A stretch of DNA of 24,808 nt from JAJRXG01 sp038523965 (GTDB taxonomy: Bacteria; Bacteroidota; Bacteroidia; Chitinophagales; Saprospiraceae). Positions within the stretch are counted from its first letter, which is position 1. Each line of letters opens with the position of its first letter. The position numbers and the translations under genes were made by a program. The stretch spans positions 1-24,808 of the forward strand of contig JBCBIX010000033.1 of NCBI GenBank assembly GCA_038523965.1, given 5' to 3'. The notes beneath the pieces were generated by a model, which was not told where the DNA came from, did not search any database, and saw nothing but the letters and a program-made list of their open reading frames with translations. Positions 8,668-15,927 of this stretch are shown here, one piece after another.

Positions 8668-9741
8668 GTCGTCAATTCTATTTTTGGCGATGGCCTGTGA
8701 CGCCATCTGACCAAATCCAGCAACAACGATATTGAAATTTTTAAATCTTGGATCCTTCGTGTGGCCCGCCTTGTATCGTGCATAGATCTGCTGGACAATT
8801 ACTGCAATTTTGAATAGTCCGTAGACATAATAGAATACCGGATGGTCCACAGCACGGCCACACTTACCTTCATACATCTCAATCCATTGGCTGCGAGACG
8901 GATTACCCACCAGCGTTGACGGATTTGCAAAATTATCCCTGAATAAGGGAGGATCTTCGGGATTCATCCAATACGCCAAGGAGGTCCCAAGGTCCATCAG
9001 TGGGTCCCCTATCGTACACATCTCCCAATCCAAGATGGCCTTGACCTGTGAGAGATCATCTGCATCCAGAACTACATTATCATGTTTGAAATCATTATGC
9101 ACGACTGATACTCCTGACTCTTTCGGCTGATGATCTGCCAGCCATGCAGCAGTACTCTCGATGGTGTCATGTTCATCCGTCTTGGCGTTAAAATATCTCT
9201 TAGTCCATCCAGATACTTGGCGCCCCACATATCCCTCAGGTCTTCCCAAGTCAGTCAGTCCAACTACTTCATAATCAAGGCCATGTAACTCCACGAAAGT
9301 ATCTATCAAGCCTTCAGCGATATCGTGCACTTGCTCAGCTGAGAGGCTTTCCATAAATCCCCCACGTCCTCTAAGAATAACACCATGAACTCGCTCCATC
9401 ACGTAAAATGGACATCCGATGATTGATTCGTCCTCCGTATACGCCAAGGGTGTTGGTACCTTATCGTAATGGGAACTTAAGGCACTCAGGACGCGAAACT
9501 CGCGACCCATATCGTGGGCAGACTTAATCTTTGCGCCATATGGCGGACGACGCAAAACGAGGTCTCGATCTCCAAGTCGTATGAGATATGTAAGGTTAGA
9601 AGCCCCCCCAGGAAACTGCTCGATAGAAAGTTCTCCAGTTGCATCGGGAATGCTGCGAAGTAGAAAGTCCTGAACGGCAGCAAGATCTAATTCCTCTCCA
9701 GGTCGGACTTGTTTGGCTTGATCGATGTGTTCTGTAGACAT
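8659..9741 (-). CDS. ACAD10/11-type phosphotransferase (APH fold), putative 4-hydroxyacyl-CoA kinase
   Basis: A kinase of the aminoglycoside-phosphotransferase fold in the subgroup equal to the N-terminal kinase domain of mammalian ACAD11/ACAD10 and to LvaA of Pseudomonas putida, which phosphorylates the 4-hydroxyl of 4-hydroxyacyl-CoA. Seen in 360 residues: nucleotide loop FPGGASNLTYLIRLGDRDLVLRRPP (about 43-67), catalytic loop VVHNDFKHDNVVLD (213-226) with catalytic Asp217 and Asn222, metal-binding LDWEMCTIGDPLMDLG (237-252), and the C-terminal helical part. The catalytic loop reads HNDFKHDN where HGD is common, but the Asp and Asn are kept. It is the last gene of a four-gene operon with gaps of 3-9 bases. 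Family assignment is firm; the substrate is inferred from the neighbouring acyl-CoA enzymes. It is not an antibiotic-resistance enzyme. Confidence 0.88.
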   Translation of the reverse strand: MSTEHIDQAKQVRPGEELDLAAVQDFLLRSIPDATGELSIEQFPGGASNLTYLIRLGDRDLVLRRPPYGAKIKSAHDMGREFRVLSALSSHYDKVPTPLAYTEDESIIGCPFYVMERVHGVILRGRGGFMESLSAEQVHDIAEGLIDTFVELHGLDYEVVGLTDLGRPEGYVGRQVSGWTKRYFNAKTDEHDTIESTAAWLADHQPKESGVSVVHNDFKHDNVVLDADDLSQVKAILDWEMCTIGDPLMDLGTSLAYWMNPEDPPLFRDNFANPSTLVGNPSRSQWIEMYEGKCGRAVDHPVFYYVYGLFKIAVIVQQIYARYKAGHTKDPRFKNFNIVVAGFGQMASQAIAKNRIDDLF

Positions 9742-9750
9742 ATATGCGGA

Positions 9751-10479
9751 TTAGACATAGGTCAGTTGGTCATCGCTGAGATGAGGGACCCGATTAAAAC
9801 TTTTGAGTGTAATACGATGATTAGAAAATAGAATTTCGGTCATGGAAGCATTTTGGACGATCCCATTGAGACTAATCACACGTGCATGATCTGCCATCTG
9901 CAATGTCCTACCTATCGTTGCTGCGATAGTACCTCCACTTGTAAACATACCGATGTGCTGGCCTTTTTGGTCGCTGTGCTCACTAATCACCCTTTCTAAT
10001 CCCTGCTCTACCATCGTTCTAAACGCTGGCCATTTTGCATACTCCTTAGGATGGATATCATCGAGCTCTCCTTGTGCCCAGAGAGCCATCGCTCGATCAA
10101 ATATGAGCAGCCCATTTTTGACCTTGAGTGTTATGTCAGCCTCGATCTCTGATTGCCAGATATCAATCTGCTTATCTCTATGACGCAATCGAGGTAGTAA
10201 CTCTTTGAGAACTTGCGGGCCGCGATGCTCCACTAACTCGGCCATCTCTACAGGTGGAGGAAGTTCCACTCCCGCCTTCGCATATTCCTCTTGGACCATC
10301 TCGAGTGTCTGATGATGTCGTTGCAGAGGCCCTACGTAAATAGCATCGAATTTCTGCTCCTGCCGCAGTAGATAAGAACCCAAACTGGTTGCCTGGGCAT
10401 ATCCAAGTGGAGATAGTTGGTCGTAATTGGCCTGGCCATAGGATGCTTGACCGTGTCGGATGTAGAGTAGTCGAGACAT
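9751..10479 (-). CDS. Histidine phosphatase superfamily protein with a substituted second catalytic histidine
   Basis: A branch-1 histidine phosphatase (phosphoglycerate-mutase-like) fold, 242 residues, cytoplasmic. Seen: the phosphorylated-His motif LYIRHGQAS (5-13, His9), the phosphate-pocket GPLQRHHQT (50-58, Arg54), and an acidic segment VEMAELVEH (77-85) likely to supply the general acid. The usual second catalytic His, expected in a T-H-G-G type motif, is replaced: the sequence reads MFTSGGTIAA (178-187), with Ser181. Activity is therefore uncertain; it may be a slow phosphatase, act on a special substrate, or bind phosphoesters. The operon position, between isomerase and kinase genes with gaps of 8 and 9 bases, ties it to the kinase pathway, where it could remove or recycle acyl phosphates. 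Confidence 0.85.
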   Translation of the reverse strand: MSRLLYIRHGQASYGQANYDQLSPLGYAQATSLGSYLLRQEQKFDAIYVGPLQRHHQTLEMVQEEYAKAGVELPPPVEMAELVEHRGPQVLKELLPRLRHRDKQIDIWQSEIEADITLKVKNGLLIFDRAMALWAQGELDDIHPKEYAKWPAFRTMVEQGLERVISEHSDQKGQHIGMFTSGGTIAATIGRTLQMADHARVISLNGIVQNASMTEILFSNHRITLKSFNRVPHLSDDQLTYV

Positions 10480-10487
10480 AGGAGTGA

Positions 10488-11267
10488 TTAGTGTCCTGTA
10501 AACTTAGGTTTACGTTTCTCTAAGAAAGCAGCTACACCCTCCTGATGATCATGGCTTTGGATGGGGATCATCTGCTGCTCCGCTTCGTAGGCAATGGTGT
10601 CCGTAAGACCATGTTCGAGGGCATACCTCATGATGCGCTTTGTAGATGCAAAAGCCAATGGAGGTCGTTCCGCGAGTCTCTTGGCCAAGCTATGTGCCTG
10701 ATCGAGTAATTCGTCAGCTGGGCAGACTTGAGACACTAATCCAAATTCCTTACATCTTTCTGCTTCTACCTTCTCTCCATCAATTGCAATTTCTAATGCC
10801 TTGGCGTAGCCCACTGCACGGGCCAAAAACCACCCTGAGCCAGCATCTGGGCTAAGTCCGATATTGACGAATGCATAGCGCAACTTAGCTGTAATGGCCA
10901 TCAACTTATAATCACATGCCAATGCAATTCCTATGCCCGCACCTGCCACAGCACCGTTAATAGCAGCGATGACAGGGATCTCTAACATTGTGATTCGCCG
11001 GATGATGCTACCATAGTACATGACTAATTGATCACGCACATCTGGTCCACTGGGTTGATCCCCAAAACCATCCAAATCTGCGCCAGCACAAAAGCCTTTG
11101 CCTGCTCCCGTTATTATAAGTGCTCGAAGGGCCGCATCATTTTTCACTTGATCAAGGCCGCTAAGTAAATCATGAAGGAGCTCTTGATTGATCGCGTTGT
11201 AGCGGCCTGGCCGAGAAAGTGTCAGTATGGCAATCCTGTCCCTAATCTGAAGCTCGACAGTAGTCAT
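10488..11267 (-). CDS. Crotonase-fold enoyl-CoA isomerase (PaaG-like)
   Basis: Crotonase superfamily, 259 residues, cytoplasmic, acting on acyl-CoA esters. Seen: CoA and oxyanion motif ITGAGKGFCAGADL (52-65) and the second oxyanion segment AAINGAVAGAGIGIALACD (101-119). The two Glu residues that define true enoyl-CoA hydratases are both absent: the first position reads Gly in AGAGIG and the second is Phe in YAFVNIG. Instead Asp141 in IGLSPDAGSGW matches the single catalytic acid of PaaG-type isomerases. I therefore call it an isomerase that shifts a double bond (for example 3-enoyl to 2-enoyl-CoA), although automatic annotation would probably say hydratase. It is three bases downstream of the thiolase gene and eight upstream of the phosphatase-like gene, in one operon. 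Confidence 0.88.
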   Translation of the reverse strand: MTTVELQIRDRIAILTLSRPGRYNAINQELLHDLLSGLDQVKNDAALRALIITGAGKGFCAGADLDGFGDQPSGPDVRDQLVMYYGSIIRRITMLEIPVIAAINGAVAGAGIGIALACDYKLMAITAKLRYAFVNIGLSPDAGSGWFLARAVGYAKALEIAIDGEKVEAERCKEFGLVSQVCPADELLDQAHSLAKRLAERPPLAFASTKRIMRYALEHGLTDTIAYEAEQQMIPIQSHDHQEGVAAFLEKRKPKFTGH

Positions 11268-11270
11268 ATC

Positions 11271-12452
11271 CTAACAGACTTCGAATAATCCGGCCGCTCC
11301 CATTCCACCGCCAACACACATTGTACATACAACATACTTCGCGCCACGTCTTTTTCCTTCGATTAGGGCATGACCCACCATGCGTGCACCTGTCATGCCA
11401 TATGGATGTCCTATAGATATAGCGCCACCATTGACATTTAATAGTTCATCAGGGATACCGAGGCGATCTCTACAATAGATCACCTGTACCGCAAAGGCCT
11501 CATTCAGCTCCCAGAGATCGATATCAGAGATACTTAGTCTATGTTGCCGCAGCAACTTTGGAACGGCGAAAATAGGGCCGATACCCATCTCATCTGGCTC
11601 GCATCCTGCCACTGCGATTCCACGATAGATACCAAGTGGTTGTAACCCGCGCTGCTCAGCCATTTTTCGATCCATGACAACGCAAGCGGAGGCCCCATCC
11701 GAAAGTTGACTCGCATTACCAGCTGTAATCGTCCCTCCTTCATTCACTAATCGAAGTCCCGCAAGGCCATCGATGGTGGTGGACGGCCGATTTCCTTCAT
11801 CCTTGGCGAGTGTGGTCTCTCGATAGGTGATCTCTTTGGTTTCCTTATCCATCACACCCATGGTGGTGGTCACGGGTATGATCTCGTCATCCAGTTTTCC
11901 TGCCTGCTGGGCCGCAGCTGTTCTCATTTGGCTGTGATAGCCATATTCGTCCTGCACTTCCCGACTGATATTATATCTCTTTGCAACGATCTCCGCTGTC
12001 TGAAGCATGGGCATGTAGATATCGCGGTGCCTCTCAACCAGGGCTCGATCAATCATTCGATGGGTATTCATGTGCTCATTCTGAACCAGACTTATCGAAT
12101 CTAATCCGCCCGCAACCACGATATCCATACCATCTACGATGATCTGTTTTGCCGCAGTTGCTATCGCCATCATCCCACTGCTGCACTGACGATCGATGGT
12201 CATACCTGGCACTGTAACTGGTAATCCCCCTGCTAATGCAGCCAATCTCCCGATGTTCGGACTGGAAGTACCTTGGGGAAGTGCGCATCCCATAATACAG
12301 TCCTCGACTTCGGCAGGATCTATCGCAGCTCTTTTTACTGCAGCAGCGATGGGCCATCCTGCCAGAGTAGGTGCATTTGTATTGTTAAATGATCCCCTAT
12401 AGGCCTTTCCAATGCCTGTTCTTGCAGTAGACACTATCACTGCTTCTTTCAT
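11271..12452 (-). CDS. Acetyl-CoA acyltransferase (3-ketoacyl-CoA thiolase)
   Basis: Thiolase that cleaves 3-ketoacyl-CoA to acetyl-CoA and a shortened acyl-CoA, the last step of beta-oxidation. Seen from the ATG at 12452 (393 residues, the normal length): N-terminal KEAVIVSTARTGIGKAYRG, nucleophile Cys90 in IDRQCSSGMM, His349 in GGAISIGHPYGMTGARM, and Cys379 in CTMCVGGGMGAAGLFE. The frame extends upstream to an ATG at 12536, adding 28 residues that do not look like thiolase sequence; the start at 12452 fits the family better. It is the first gene of the minus-strand operon, so the promoter should lie in the gap shared with the divergent dehalogenase-like gene. Biosynthetic and degradative thiolases are hard to separate, but the context favours degradation. 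Confidence 0.94.
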   Translation of the reverse strand: MKEAVIVSTARTGIGKAYRGSFNNTNAPTLAGWPIAAAVKRAAIDPAEVEDCIMGCALPQGTSSPNIGRLAALAGGLPVTVPGMTIDRQCSSGMMAIATAAKQIIVDGMDIVVAGGLDSISLVQNEHMNTHRMIDRALVERHRDIYMPMLQTAEIVAKRYNISREVQDEYGYHSQMRTAAAQQAGKLDDEIIPVTTTMGVMDKETKEITYRETTLAKDEGNRPSTTIDGLAGLRLVNEGGTITAGNASQLSDGASACVVMDRKMAEQRGLQPLGIYRGIAVAGCEPDEMGIGPIFAVPKLLRQHRLSISDIDLWELNEAFAVQVIYCRDRLGIPDELLNVNGGAISIGHPYGMTGARMVGHALIEGKRRGAKYVVCTMCVGGGMGAAGLFEVC

Positions 12453-12715
12453 GACGGACGCTAACTTTTGGTTAATGGCAAGGTTGCAGTATTTCTCGGC
12501 ATCCATGGTTGATTTATTGGCATTTGTGACTGCCAAATAGAGGTTAACAAAACCACCAAAGCACAGAGCATTCTGAGGATTATTGGCGAGACGAGGGCTT
12601 AGTAAGTGTTGATTATCAATGCATTACCAGAATTGACTGTCTGAGTGATTTACAATGTCAAGTGAGTCTCTTGGATGGACCTATGACGCAGTCTACCTTG
12701 TCAGAAAACACCGTA
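12453..12715. promoter_or_regulatory. Divergent control region of the acyl-CoA locus
   Basis: This 263-base stretch separates the starts of the two operons that make up the acyl-CoA locus, so both promoters should lie here. By eye I see no convincing Bacteroidota -7 box (TAnnTTTG); the nearest is TAACTTTTG at about 12462-12470 with one extra T. There is a small imperfect dyad, TTGATTATCAA, at about 12609-12619. No regulator gene is adjacent. The region call rests on gene orientation, not on recognised sites. Confidence 0.4.
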
Positions 12716-13621
12716 ATGAACTTCCTCGATACTCCAGAAGAGCGCTTTGGCGACTTGCCCAACTTCGACTACGAACCCCACTTCGTAAGCTTAGCGGATG
12801 GCATGAGGATTCACTACGTGGACGTAGGGCCAAGAGATGCACTGACCTGCTTATTACTACACGGAGAGCCCAGTTGGTCATTTCTATATCGCAAGATGAT
12901 TCCCATTCTTCTCTCACATGGTTATCGCTGTGTAGCACCAGACCTCATTGGATTTGGTAGATCATCTAAACCAACAGAACAAGAATCATATAGCTATGAT
13001 GCTCACATTGGGTGGATGTCTTCATTCATGTCATCTGTGGATATGGATCGAATCTGTCTTTTTGCCCAAGATTGGGGAGGACTCATTGGTTTACGAATAG
13101 TTCCTCTTTTTGAAAGTCGATTTGTTGGAATTGCAATTTCAAATACAGGTCTTCCGACTGGTGAGCAGAAACCAACCAAGGCATTTCTGGATTGGCAAAA
13201 ATTCTCCCAAAAAGTAGAAAGCTTCCCTTTTGAATTTGTTATGCAGGGTGCTACTACGTCAGAATTGGATACAGCAACCTTGGCAGGCTACAGGGCACCA
13301 TTTCCTGATGATCGATATACAGCCGGAGCGAAAATCTTTCCTGCATTGGTGCCTACTTCTGTTGATTCTCCTGGAGCATTGGATAACAAAAAAGTCTGGA
13401 AGGACTGCTATTCCAAATGGACGAAACCGTTCGTCACCCTATTCGGAGATGGAGATCCTGTCACTAAAGGTGGTGAGGCACCTTGGCAAAAAATTGTCCC
13501 TGGAGCAAAAGGTCAGAAGCATGAGATTATCAAGGGTGGTGGGCACTTTATACAAGAGGACTGTGGACCTGAGCTCGCAACGGCTCTTCACCAATTTATC
13601 ATAGATAACTCACTCGCATGA
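12716..13621 (+). CDS. Haloalkane dehalogenase-like alpha/beta hydrolase (HLD-I type)
   Basis: Alpha/beta hydrolase close in pattern to Xanthobacter DhlA-type haloalkane dehalogenases, which hydrolyse carbon-halogen bonds. Numbered from 12716: LLLHGEPSWSFLYRKMIP (about 46-63) gives the oxyanion hole; nucleophile Asp119 with halide-binding Trp120 in FAQDWGG; cap-domain Trp160 in AFLDWQKF, a candidate second halide ligand; acid Asp247 in FGDGDPVTKG; base His277 in GGGHFIQED. The full set fits subfamily I. Starts: the family N-terminus (MNFLDTPEERFGDLP) begins at 12716; ATG at 12683 or GTG at 12662 would extend it. The stop overlaps the DUF2855 start (ATGA, 13618-13621). In this acyl-CoA setting it could instead act on an ester or lactone. 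By eye the gene looks somewhat more AT-rich than its neighbours. Confidence 0.85.
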   Translation: MNFLDTPEERFGDLPNFDYEPHFVSLADGMRIHYVDVGPRDALTCLLLHGEPSWSFLYRKMIPILLSHGYRCVAPDLIGFGRSSKPTEQESYSYDAHIGWMSSFMSSVDMDRICLFAQDWGGLIGLRIVPLFESRFVGIAISNTGLPTGEQKPTKAFLDWQKFSQKVESFPFEFVMQGATTSELDTATLAGYRAPFPDDRYTAGAKIFPALVPTSVDSPGALDNKKVWKDCYSKWTKPFVTLFGDGDPVTKGGEAPWQKIVPGAKGQKHEIIKGGGHFIQEDCGPELATALHQFIIDNSLA

Positions 13622-14688
13622 TCACATCACTGGCTGTACATCGCAGCGAACTACTGAATATCAGACGCATCACCCAACCATCGACACTGGCAGAAGGAGA
13701 AGTCTTAATGAAGATCGACACCTTCTCCTACACTTCGAACAACACCACTTATGCTGTAGTGGCCGATATGGTGGGGTACTGGAAGTTCTTCCCTACTGAA
13801 GATCAGGAGCTCGGTATCATCCCCTGCTGGGGTTATGCCACAGTGACCGCAACAAAACATGGTGAGATCGCAGTTGGGCAGCGCTTCTATGGTTATTATC
13901 CAATGGGAACTCATCTAATAGCGTCACCGACTGATATATCGCCACGTGGATTTACTGATGGTGCCGCTCATCGTCACGATCTGCCATCGATTTATAATCA
14001 GTACTTGGATACGGCTCACGATCCTACCTATCAGGCCGACTTGGAGTCAGTGACAAGTCTGTTTAGACCGTTGTTTACCACCTCCTTTTTACTTCACGTC
14101 ATGCTGGAGGAAGAGGCGTATTTCGGCGCTACCCAAATGATCCTCACCAGTGCCTCAAGCAAGACGGCAATGGGATTAGCCCATTGTTTGCAGGCTTCTC
14201 GTATCGAGAAAGGTGTCAAGGTCACAGGACTGACCTCAGGCAAAAACAAAGAATTCGTCAGTAGCTCAGGGTTATATGATACAGTGATTGGATATGAAGA
14301 GCGAGCCTCTGTAGAGGTAAAACCAAGTGTGATAGTCGACTTTTCTGGAAATCATAATCTACAGGCTGATTTACAGGAGTATCTCGGAGCTGAACTCAAG
14401 TTCAATAGTCTTGTCGGAGTGGTACATCACGAAGATCGCCGAGGCGAGCGCCCTCTTCGTGAACGTGGGACTCTATTCTTCGCACCTACCTACTTCCACA
14501 GTGCTATCGAACAAATGGGAGCTAAGGCATTCGGAGTGGCCCTCGGGGATCAGTTCCAGTCGTTTATAACTTCTTTAAAAAAATTAAAGATCGTAGAACA
14601 CCATGGTTTTGATGAATTAGAAAAAATACACAAGTCCATGACCAAAGGTGATATCAACCCATCCCAAGGACATATTGTAAAATTGTAA
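13618..14688 (+). CDS. DUF2855 family protein
   Basis: A 356-residue cytoplasmic protein of the DUF2855 family, with no signal peptide. Seen: an N-terminal half with LAEGEVLMKIDTFSYTSNN, MVGYWKFFP (about 52-60), IIPCWGYATV and VGQRFYGYYPMGTHL, then a C-terminal half with QMILTSASSKTAMGLAHCL (about 178-196), VTGLTSGKN and VIVDFSGNHNLQADL. The arrangement recalls medium-chain dehydrogenase/reductases: a GroES-like substrate domain followed by a Rossmann-like half, though the usual GxGxxG is replaced by TSASSKTA. A role as an NAD(P)-dependent oxidoreductase is therefore possible but unproved. It is translationally coupled to the dehalogenase-like gene upstream and lies 16 bases before the acyl-CoA dehydrogenase gene, so it probably works in the same pathway. 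Confidence 0.85.
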   Translation: MITSLAVHRSELLNIRRITQPSTLAEGEVLMKIDTFSYTSNNTTYAVVADMVGYWKFFPTEDQELGIIPCWGYATVTATKHGEIAVGQRFYGYYPMGTHLIASPTDISPRGFTDGAAHRHDLPSIYNQYLDTAHDPTYQADLESVTSLFRPLFTTSFLLHVMLEEEAYFGATQMILTSASSKTAMGLAHCLQASRIEKGVKVTGLTSGKNKEFVSSSGLYDTVIGYEERASVEVKPSVIVDFSGNHNLQADLQEYLGAELKFNSLVGVVHHEDRRGERPLRERGTLFFAPTYFHSAIEQMGAKAFGVALGDQFQSFITSLKKLKIVEHHGFDELEKIHKSMTKGDINPSQGHIVKL

Positions 14689-14704
14689 GTAAAATTAGAT
14701 TAGA

Positions 14705-15922
14705 ATGAACTTTGAATATACCGAGCGAGCTATAGAACTTCAAAACCGAGTAGATGCCTTCATGGAGCGCCATCTCTACCCCATCGAGAAGGAATACCAA
14801 GAATGGTGTGAGACACCAGAACATTTCTGGAAGCCATTCCCACGCATGGAACAACTAAAGAAAACAGCAAGGTCAGAAGGGTTATGGAACTTATTCTTGC
14901 CAACAGAATATGGAGACTACAGCCCTGGACTGACCAATTTGGAATACGCACCTCTTGCAGAGAGATTCGGAAAACTGATCTGGGCCTCTGAAGTCTTTAA
15001 TTGTAGTGCCCCAGATACTGGCAACATGGAAGTCTTTGCCAAGTATGGCAGTGAAGAAGACAAGGAACGTTGGCTGGCACCTCTGATGGAAGGGACCATA
15101 CGAAGCGCCTTTTTGATGACAGAGCCGCGAGTTGCATCATCCGATGCGACTAATATCGAGACATCAATCCAACGCGACGGAGATGAGTACGTCATCAATG
15201 GTCGTAAATGGTGGTCTTCTGGAGCTATGCATCCCAACTGCGCTGTCTACATCGTAATGGGTAAAACTGATCCATCTGCTCCGCGCCACTCTCAACAAAG
15301 TATGATCGTCGTGCCGGCAGATACACCTGGTATCGAGGTATTGAGACCGCTAACTACATTTGGTTATATCGACTCTCCAGTCGGTCATGCTGAGATCCAA
15401 TTGACCAATGTGCGCGTGCCTGCAGCAAACATGCTATTGGGAGAAGGTCGAGGATTTGAGATCGCTCAGGGAAGGTTAGGGCCAGGTCGAATCCATCATT
15501 GCATGCGATTAATCGGATGCGCGCAGCGTGCCTTAGAGCTCATGTGTGTACGTGTCGCCGAAAGAGAAGCATTCGGTCGTAAGATTGCTGCATTCAGCAG
15601 CATCCGCCAAGACATCGCTAAATCGCGATGTGAAATCGAACAAGCCAGACTACTTACATTAAGTGCTGCAGCCAAAATCGATCAGTATGGGAGTGCTGGT
15701 GCTAAGGACCTCATTGCCATGATCAAGATCGTGGCTCCCCAGATGGCCTGCACAGTGATAGACCGTGCAATGCAAGCATTCGGAGGTATGGGGCTGAGTG
15801 GCGATACTCCTTTAGCCGCCTATTATAATTATGCTCGTGTGGTAAGGTTGGCAGATGGTCCTGATGAGGTGCACATGTATCAGCTTGGCAAGAATACTGT
15901 TAAGCAGATGGTAAGTGCATGA
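14705..15922 (+). CDS. ACAD10/11-type acyl-CoA dehydrogenase
   Basis: Flavin-dependent acyl-CoA dehydrogenase fold, 405 residues, of the subgroup matching the C-terminal domain of mammalian ACAD10/ACAD11 and LvaC. Shared marks: TEPRVASSDATNI (139-151), INGRKWWSSGA (164-174), GEGRGFEIAQGRLGPGRIHHCMR (246-268, read as two segments), GSAGAKDLIAMIK and RLADGPDEVH (381-390). In classical acyl-CoA dehydrogenases the base is Glu in a YEGT-type motif; here the aligned residue is Asp384. In ACAD10/11 and LvaC the enzyme converts 4-phosphoacyl-CoA by proton abstraction and phosphate elimination rather than net oxidation. The kinase that would make that substrate is the last gene of the divergent operon, 5 kb away. 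It ends five bases from the convergent recQ stop. Confidence 0.92.
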   Translation: MNFEYTERAIELQNRVDAFMERHLYPIEKEYQEWCETPEHFWKPFPRMEQLKKTARSEGLWNLFLPTEYGDYSPGLTNLEYAPLAERFGKLIWASEVFNCSAPDTGNMEVFAKYGSEEDKERWLAPLMEGTIRSAFLMTEPRVASSDATNIETSIQRDGDEYVINGRKWWSSGAMHPNCAVYIVMGKTDPSAPRHSQQSMIVVPADTPGIEVLRPLTTFGYIDSPVGHAEIQLTNVRVPAANMLLGEGRGFEIAQGRLGPGRIHHCMRLIGCAQRALELMCVRVAEREAFGRKIAAFSSIRQDIAKSRCEIEQARLLTLSAAAKIDQYGSAGAKDLIAMIKIVAPQMACTVIDRAMQAFGGMGLSGDTPLAAYYNYARVVRLADGPDEVHMYQLGKNTVKQMVSA

Positions 15923-15927
15923 TTCAA

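Noticed and set aside
8659..9741. Reading the APH-fold gene as an aminoglycoside resistance determinant
   Set aside because: Its motifs and operon partners match the ACAD10/11-type kinases, and it is surrounded by acyl-CoA genes with no resistance context.
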